DNA of 12,198 bases, taken from Bacillota bacterium (GTDB lineage Bacteria > Bacillota > Clostridia > Acetivibrionales > DSM-1351). A program made the translations under genes and the position numbers. This document shows positions 8,228-12,198 of this stretch, in pieces (the stretch's first letter is position 1; each line of letters opens with the position of its first letter). The stretch is taken from assembly GCA_023398105.1 (NCBI GenBank), contig JAEWST010000125.1, positions 1 through 12,198 of the forward strand, given 5' to 3'. The notes below the pieces were generated by a model. That model was given only the letters and a program-made list of their open reading frames with translations. It ran no database searches and was not told the origin of the DNA.

Positions 8228-8228
8228 T

Positions 8229-9452
8229 ATGGATTTTAAAGAAGAAATATTAAATATACTATTGGATAGCTATGAGCGTAGCGGTTATATAATGCCGGGA
8301 AAAACATCAAATCGTAAAATAGCAATGTCTCCAACTCAATTAGCTGGTTACAAAGAAAATTCATACTCAGATGTAATGAGATTAAATGAAGATGTGAAAG
8401 AAATGGCGCGATTAGAATTGGTGTCGTATTGTTGGAAAAAAGGATATAATGAAAAACTTATCGGTAAAATTTGTTTAAATCTAAGCTCTGCGGAAAACAC
8501 ATTTAAACTACTACATAGAAAGCCTGTTATAAACCGAACCGAATTTAAACTCAATATTATTGGAAACACAAAGAAGAAAATTCATACAAAATGGATTCAG
8601 GAGTTTCTGTCAGATGAAGAGGAACGGTTAAAAGAAAAACTAAAAACATCAAGACTTTTTCCTATGGACGAAAAACATGCAGTCGATATATGCAAACTTC
8701 TTTCATACATTGACAAAAAGTCCGCACTTATTAGAATTATAAGTGTTCAATGCTTTAATGATTCAAAATATATTAAACGTGAACTTCAAAGAAATCTCAT
8801 CTCCATTGCGAAAAAATATGAGCCGGAAATAGCGATATATAAATCTGATGAAGATAACCATCTGTCAGATAGACAGATACTAGAACAGATTGGAATTATC
8901 GTGTACCCTGAAATTTTTGAATTTTGCGGTATTTTTTCAGCTGTAATAGGAGGGCAAACGGTTGATTTTTCACCTTTCAATCGTGGCTATTGTTTGCAAT
9001 CAGAGATGATAGATAAAATCAACAGTATATGTTTTGATGGAATTAAAAATATAATTTTAGTAGAAAATAGAACAAATTATAGGCAGATGATTTTAAATGG
9101 CATCGAAAAGGAAACAATTATTGTACATCATGGAGGATTTTATTCGCCGTCTAAGGGCTTGTTTTTTAAATTGCTTTATGAGAATGCTAATGATAGTATT
9201 AGGTTCTTCTTTTGGGGGGATATCGATTTGGGTGGATTTACTATGTATGACCGCTTAAAAAGAAACATTATTTCGACACTAATACCATGTAAAATGGATA
9301 AAGCGACATTTGAAAAGGCAAAAAAATACGGAATGAAACGTACAGATAGCTATCTTTATAAAATTGAACAATATAAAAACGATATATTTAATGAGGTTAT
9401 CGACTGCATTTTGTCTGAAAAAGTAACAATTGAGCAGGAATGTTTGATGTAA
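8229..9452 (+). CDS. jetD: Wadjet subunit JetD (TOPRIM-type nuclease)
   Basis: This 407-residue protein is the DNA-cleaving subunit. In the family, JetD is recruited when the JetABC motor has extruded a small circular DNA and then cuts it. The N-terminal 200 residues contain the winged-helix/arm part (PGKTSNRKIAMSPTQLAGYK, then LVSYCWKKGYNEKLIGKICL). The C-terminal half carries a TOPRIM-like site: Glu 279 in ILVENRTN and the acidic pair in WGDIDLGG (Asp 331, Asp 333). The C-terminus VTIEQECLM matches the conserved LEQE-type end I recall for the JetD/DUF2220 domain, so the protein looks complete. I chose ATG 8229, with GGAG at 8218-8221 seven nt before it and 1 nt after the jetC stop. An in-frame ATG at 8181 would need a 47-nt overlap with jetC and has no binding site. 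No terminator of clear quality follows. Confidence 0.88.
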   Translation: MDFKEEILNILLDSYERSGYIMPGKTSNRKIAMSPTQLAGYKENSYSDVMRLNEDVKEMARLELVSYCWKKGYNEKLIGKICLNLSSAENTFKLLHRKPVINRTEFKLNIIGNTKKKIHTKWIQEFLSDEEERLKEKLKTSRLFPMDEKHAVDICKLLSYIDKKSALIRIISVQCFNDSKYIKRELQRNLISIAKKYEPEIAIYKSDEDNHLSDRQILEQIGIIVYPEIFEFCGIFSAVIGGQTVDFSPFNRGYCLQSEMIDKINSICFDGIKNIILVENRTNYRQMILNGIEKETIIVHHGGFYSPSKGLFFKLLYENANDSIRFFFWGDIDLGGFTMYDRLKRNIISTLIPCKMDKATFEKAKKYGMKRTDSYLYKIEQYKNDIFNEVIDCILSEKVTIEQECLM

Positions 9453-9679
9453 TGACAACATATTTGCAAAGTAATGTTGAGGAAAATCTAGTATTGATGC
9501 CTTATGCAAAATAGAATTTTATTATTAAAAATTATAGATTGGGTGTTTATTCTATTTTTCATTCTAAATAAATCAACCGACTTATTGCATGTATAAACAT
9601 ATAAGGGATTCCACTTTTAAATAATTAAAGATATAATTAATGTGATTTTCATAAAACAGTTTCTTTAAGGGGTTTTCGA

Positions 9680-11056
9680 ATGGGTATAAGTGATATAAAA
9701 CAGATATTAAATAAGCATTTTTATTATTCGTTTCAGGCAAATATAATTATTAACATATTTTTATTTTTTTCTGGACTTATTATTCTATTACCGCAGATGG
9801 ACTTCAAGAACAATTTATTAATAGCGGAGATATGTACATCAACATATGTACTACTGATACTTTCCCACAACATATATTGGCTAATATCAAGATATAAAGT
9901 TCCAAAAGTTTCGTCTTCATGTAAAGGTATACTAGTAGCAGTAACAGCAAATGAATATAAGTATTTTAAGGACATTGACTGGAATTACATTAGGAATATT
10001 AACGAAATTTTGAAGGACTCTTTTGATTCAACTGCAAAAATACAGCTAATAGATTATCATCAAGCTAAAAGAATCAAGGAATTATTCGTTAATGAAAATT
10101 ATAAAAAATTAGGGAAAATAGTAAGATACTCAAGGAACATATGTGTTATATTTATGGATATGACATGCGATGGAGATCTTAGTAATAAGAAATTTATGCA
10201 GCTTGAAAGTAAGAGATGCTATGTGATCCATAATGCAATACCAAAACCAGTCTCTAACAAATTTGGATACGAGCTATACCAGATAATTAGAAATGAAATT
10301 TTTTCTAAAGAAGAAATAGAGGAAAATCAATTTAAGGCCAAAGCGGCTGAGATGGCGATAATAGCTGAATACATAATAGGTATAACAACTTTTTTGTGTG
10401 ATAAGTTTGAAGAATCAGACAAGATTTTATATAAGGTAGTGAATAACATTTCTGCAATACGGCATAATTCAAAGCCAATAGACTATATTAAAAGTGTTAT
10501 ACGAGAAAGACTTTTTGAAGTTAATGAATTGATCTTAAACAAGCATTATGAAAATTTTGTAAACAACTATGATATGACTTATTTAAAGGATTTATATAAA
10601 GAATTAAATCATATAAATAGCTTTTATCCAAATTCCGACAAGTATTTTATAGGTATGGCATATTATACATTTTGGGCAGAGCGCAATATAAATAAATGTA
10701 AGTACTTTAATTCTCAATGCAAAGAACTTTACCCTCGAAGTACGGATGTAGCTATAAATGAGGCTTTTTTTGATGCTTATGAGGGTAAGATACCTTCTGC
10801 ATACAAAAAATACAAAAAGCTATTTAAACGAACTGTACATACCAATATTGTACTAACTGAAGAGTTTATAACTAAGGTATTAGAGCAAGAGGATAGACCT
10901 GGGCTATTATTTGCGCTAGCTTTAATAAATCTATATTACAAAAATGATAAGGATTCAAGCAGAAACTATTTCAATAGTCTAAAAGAAAAAGATATATGTT
11001 TCAATAAGACTAATCAAGCGGTAATTTCATTATTTGAAGATGAACTTGCAGCTTAA
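9680..11056 (+). CDS. Unrecognised two-pass membrane protein with alpha/beta and helical-repeat domains
   Basis: I do not recognise this 458-residue protein. It starts at ATG 9680 with AAGGGG at 9667-9672 (7-nt gap). Two hydrophobic segments lie at about 21-38 (NIIINIFLFFSGLIILLP) and 46-70 (LLIAEICTSTYVLLILSHNI onward), followed by RYK. The rest is probably cytoplasmic. Residues about 83-190 alternate predicted strands (GILVAVTA 83-90, KIQLIDY 120-126, NICVIFMDM 153-161, RCYVIHN 179-185) with helices, suggesting a small Rossmann-like domain. From about 220 to the end it is all helical, with TPR-like text (YFIGMAYYTFWAERNINKCK, then AYEGKIPSAYKKYKKLFKR). It lies 227 bp after jetD, so probably under its own promoter. 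The architecture, 2TM plus sensor-like domain plus repeats, resembles membrane-linked defence effectors such as the SLATT group, but no specific match can be claimed. Confidence 0.85.
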   Translation: MGISDIKQILNKHFYYSFQANIIINIFLFFSGLIILLPQMDFKNNLLIAEICTSTYVLLILSHNIYWLISRYKVPKVSSSCKGILVAVTANEYKYFKDIDWNYIRNINEILKDSFDSTAKIQLIDYHQAKRIKELFVNENYKKLGKIVRYSRNICVIFMDMTCDGDLSNKKFMQLESKRCYVIHNAIPKPVSNKFGYELYQIIRNEIFSKEEIEENQFKAKAAEMAIIAEYIIGITTFLCDKFEESDKILYKVVNNISAIRHNSKPIDYIKSVIRERLFEVNELILNKHYENFVNNYDMTYLKDLYKELNHINSFYPNSDKYFIGMAYYTFWAERNINKCKYFNSQCKELYPRSTDVAINEAFFDAYEGKIPSAYKKYKKLFKRTVHTNIVLTEEFITKVLEQEDRPGLLFALALINLYYKNDKDSSRNYFNSLKEKDICFNKTNQAVISLFEDELAA

Positions 11057-11123
11057 ATTAAGTGTAGATTATATAATAGACTACTTAAAATAACCCTCTA
11101 AATTCAAATAAAGGGCAGATACA

Positions 11124-11516
11124 GTAGATACATATGGCGGAACAAAAGAAAACTACAGTAGCGAGGTGCCTTAATAGAAATAATCAAAAACCTTGGGTGG
11201 TACATATGAGTATTTTTCTCAACAAACCTCACCGTATCCACAGCCATCATATTCTTACACAAAACGATCCCTGTATGGCCACAAGGGTAAATAAGCCTTT
11301 GTGGTCTGTCCCATGCTTCCCATCTCGTGGCACGTAGACCCCGTTGCAACCAGAGAAGAAATGGAGACATTATGGCATTTAGAAGAAGAGGCAGTAATGC
11401 AGGCTGAGTTTCGAATGTTGTAATTTGTAAACCTACTCATATTTAAGGATATTGTTAATTCCATTCATTCAATTGTGGAACGTAAACAATTTGAACATGA
11501 CTCTAATGATGAATAA
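11124..11516 (+). pseudogene. Degraded reading frame of unknown family
   Basis: One frame carries protein-like text interrupted by stops. It reads VDTYGGTKENYSSEVP, then a cluster of stops at 11172-11183, then GGTYEYFSQQTSPYPQPSYS and YTKRSLYGHKGK. After TAA 11292-11294 comes AFVVCPMLPISWHVDPVATR and EEMETLWHLEEEAVMQAEFR. After TAA 11421-11423 comes LIFKDIVNSIHSIVERKQFE, ending HDSNDE at TAA 11514-11516. The last two segments look most like real protein. They could be one gene with nonsense mutations or remnants of two. No start with a binding site is visible. The block 11230-11400 is clearly less AT-rich than its surroundings, so it may come from a different source, possibly mobile. I cannot name it. 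Confidence 0.35.
11277..11306. other. Strong hairpin GGCCACAAGG / CCTTTGTGGTC
   Basis: The arms 11277-11286 and 11296-11306 pair over 10 bp with one G-T wobble and one bulged base, around a 9-nt loop (GTAAATAAG). It is the strongest stem I found in the gene-poor interval. No T tract follows on either strand, so it is not a typical rho-independent terminator. It could be part of a structured RNA, a mobile-element end, or a leftover of coding sequence. Confidence 0.45.
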
Positions 11517-11773
11517 TGACAATTATGAGTGTTCAAGAAAAACAAAAGTTTTACTTTTTGTGGAATAATATAGAAAGGTTTTAATGATAATTCTTAACGC
11601 AGGAAAAAAGAAAAAAATGGCTCTTAATTATAGATAATACAGTCAGAATTCTGAAAATTTAAAAGATAATATTAAAGGCACTTTAGAGATTATAAGTTTA
11701 GAATATGTATTCAGCTGGTTAATGTAGTCTGTTATAATTGAAGTCAATGGAATTCATAAAAAATAAAGAAACA

Positions 11774-11790
11774 GTCAACAAAACATTGAC
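11774..11790. promoter_or_regulatory. Possible operator: GTCAA-n7-TTGAC inverted repeat over the -35 box
   Basis: GTCAA (11774-11778) and TTGAC (11786-11790) form a 5-bp inverted repeat with a 7-nt spacer. The right arm is the -35 hexamer of the promoter in front of the helix-turn-helix gene. XRE-type regulators often repress their own promoter through such repeats. The arms are short, so chance is possible. Confidence 0.3.
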
Positions 11791-11814
11791 ATATGGACAG
11801 GGAAATCATATACT
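11786..11814 (+). promoter_or_regulatory. Near-consensus housekeeping-sigma promoter for the helix-turn-helix gene
   Basis: TTGACA (11786-11791), a 17-nt spacer and TATACT (11809-11814) give a perfect -35, optimal spacing and 5 of 6 matches at -10. Transcription would start near 11821, leaving about 29 nt of leader with the AAGAGGTGA binding site (11835-11843). Confidence 0.75.
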
Positions 11815-11849
11815 GGTATCAGATTGAAAACTTTAAGAGGTGAAATGAA

Positions 11850-12197
11850 ATGGAAAATAATTTTTTTAAACAGGTAGGAGATAATATTCAATCTGTGTTG
11901 GTAGAGAAAAACGTGTCACAACAATATCTTGCGGATAAATTAAATATTTCAAAACAGGTTATGAGTAAAATCATCTTAGGAGCAAAAGCGATTAATGTTG
12001 CCGAAATTGCACAGATTGCATCAACTTTAAATGTGCCGGTAGATAGTTTATTAAACATGAATGGAAATCATAGAGTAGAACACAATTTCTCTTTTATGGG
12101 TCGTGTGAAAAACGAAAAGACAAAAGAAAAAATTGAATTTATAAAAACGGTTATCGACCAAATCATTATGTTAGAGGATTATGCCAATGCTAAATAG
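11850..12197 (+). CDS. XRE-family helix-turn-helix transcriptional regulator
   Basis: This 115-residue protein is complete, ending at TAG 12195-12197 one base from the window edge. Residues about 12-68 are a lambda-repressor-type (XRE/Cro) DNA-binding domain: NIQSVLVEKNVSQQYLADKL, the recognition helix region NISKQVMSKIILG, then AINVAEIAQIASTLNVPVDS. The C-terminal 45 residues are charged and helical (NEKTKEKIEFIKTVIDQIIM), probably for dimerisation or partner binding. ATG 11850 has AAGAGGTGA (11835-11843, 6-nt gap) and a near-consensus promoter with a possible operator at its -35 box, so autoregulation is likely. Genes of this kind often precede an ImmA/IrrE-type peptidase or form the antitoxin side of a pair. 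The partner would lie beyond the window. Confidence 0.88.
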   Translation: MENNFFKQVGDNIQSVLVEKNVSQQYLADKLNISKQVMSKIILGAKAINVAEIAQIASTLNVPVDSLLNMNGNHRVEHNFSFMGRVKNEKTKEKIEFIKTVIDQIIMLEDYANAK

Positions 12198-12198
12198 C

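Larger units (their letters stand above)
11057..11849 (+). other. 793-bp interval without an intact gene
   Basis: Just after the membrane-protein stop an imperfect hairpin (TTAAGTGTAG 11058-11067 with CTACTTAA 11081-11088, 2-nt bulge) could weakly end transcription, though no T run follows. A decayed frame and a strong hairpin lie in 11124-11516 (separate entries). From 11516 a 22-codon frame (MTIMSVQEKQKFYFLWNNIE onward) overlaps the preceding TAA as TAATG but has no binding site. The rest (11585-11770) is AT-rich with frequent stops on both strands, and I see nothing further in it. A promoter for the next gene lies at 11786-11814. Confidence 0.6.

Noticed and set aside
9452..9514. 20-codon frame starting in the jetD stop (TAATG), reading MTTYLQSNVEENLVLMPYAK
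   Set aside because: Very short with no binding site. JetD already ends with the EQE-type C-terminus, so it is not needed as an extension. It could be a coupled micro-ORF but there is no support.
11104..11464. Overlapping open frames on both strands (67, 88 and 69 codons)
   Set aside because: None has a good start region, their texts are rich in Cys/His/Trp/Arg as in random translation, and a different + frame in the same DNA looks more protein-like.
1..12198. CRISPR array, tRNA or rRNA genes, intact insertion sequence
   Set aside because: No regularly spaced repeats, no tRNA-like cloverleaf segments, no rRNA-like sequence and no transposase motifs were seen on either strand by eye.

Overview
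The window is AT-rich DNA with purine-rich Shine-Dalgarno sites (GGAGG, AAGAGGTGA), TTGACA/TATACT-type promoter elements and Asn/Lys/Ile-rich proteins. This points to a low-GC Firmicute, most likely a clostridial (Lachnospiraceae-like) chromosome. All supported genes lie on the + strand. No rRNA, tRNA, CRISPR array or intact transposase was seen.

Left part (1-2890): a gene graveyard. The end of an acidic-tailed protein enters from the left edge. It is followed by a run of ORFs that each look broken: a possible frameshifted ORF (197-417); a TIGR02391/Ymh-like gene with a TAG at codon 6 and a frameshift in an A6 run (440-1283); a small CxxC-containing remnant (1296-1513); a short frame with two internal stops (1656-1808); and the N-terminal piece of what I believe is a large helicase-type protein, with nonsense codons and a double frameshift (1860-2471). 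More coding debris follows up to 2890.

Centre (2907-9452): an intact, tightly packed four-gene operon that I read as a complete Wadjet (JetABCD) plasmid-defence system, probably the type III branch. JetA is the kleisin-like subunit, JetB the KITE/MukE-like subunit, JetC an SMC/MukB-like ABC ATPase with Walker A, signature and Walker B motifs, and JetD a TOPRIM-type nuclease with an E279 / D331-x-D333 site. Spacings are 1 nt, a 14-nt overlap and 1 nt. In the family, JetABC extrudes DNA loops and JetD cuts small circular DNA.

Right part (9453-12198): an unrecognised 458-aa protein with two N-terminal membrane segments, an alpha/beta domain and a helical-repeat C-terminus. It could be an independent defence effector or Wadjet-associated cargo. 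It is followed by about 790 bp without an intact gene, holding a degraded reading frame and a strong hairpin. The window ends with a complete XRE-type helix-turn-helix regulator behind a near-consensus promoter. The contrast between decayed flanks and an intact Wadjet operon is what a defence island with rapid gene turnover would look like.
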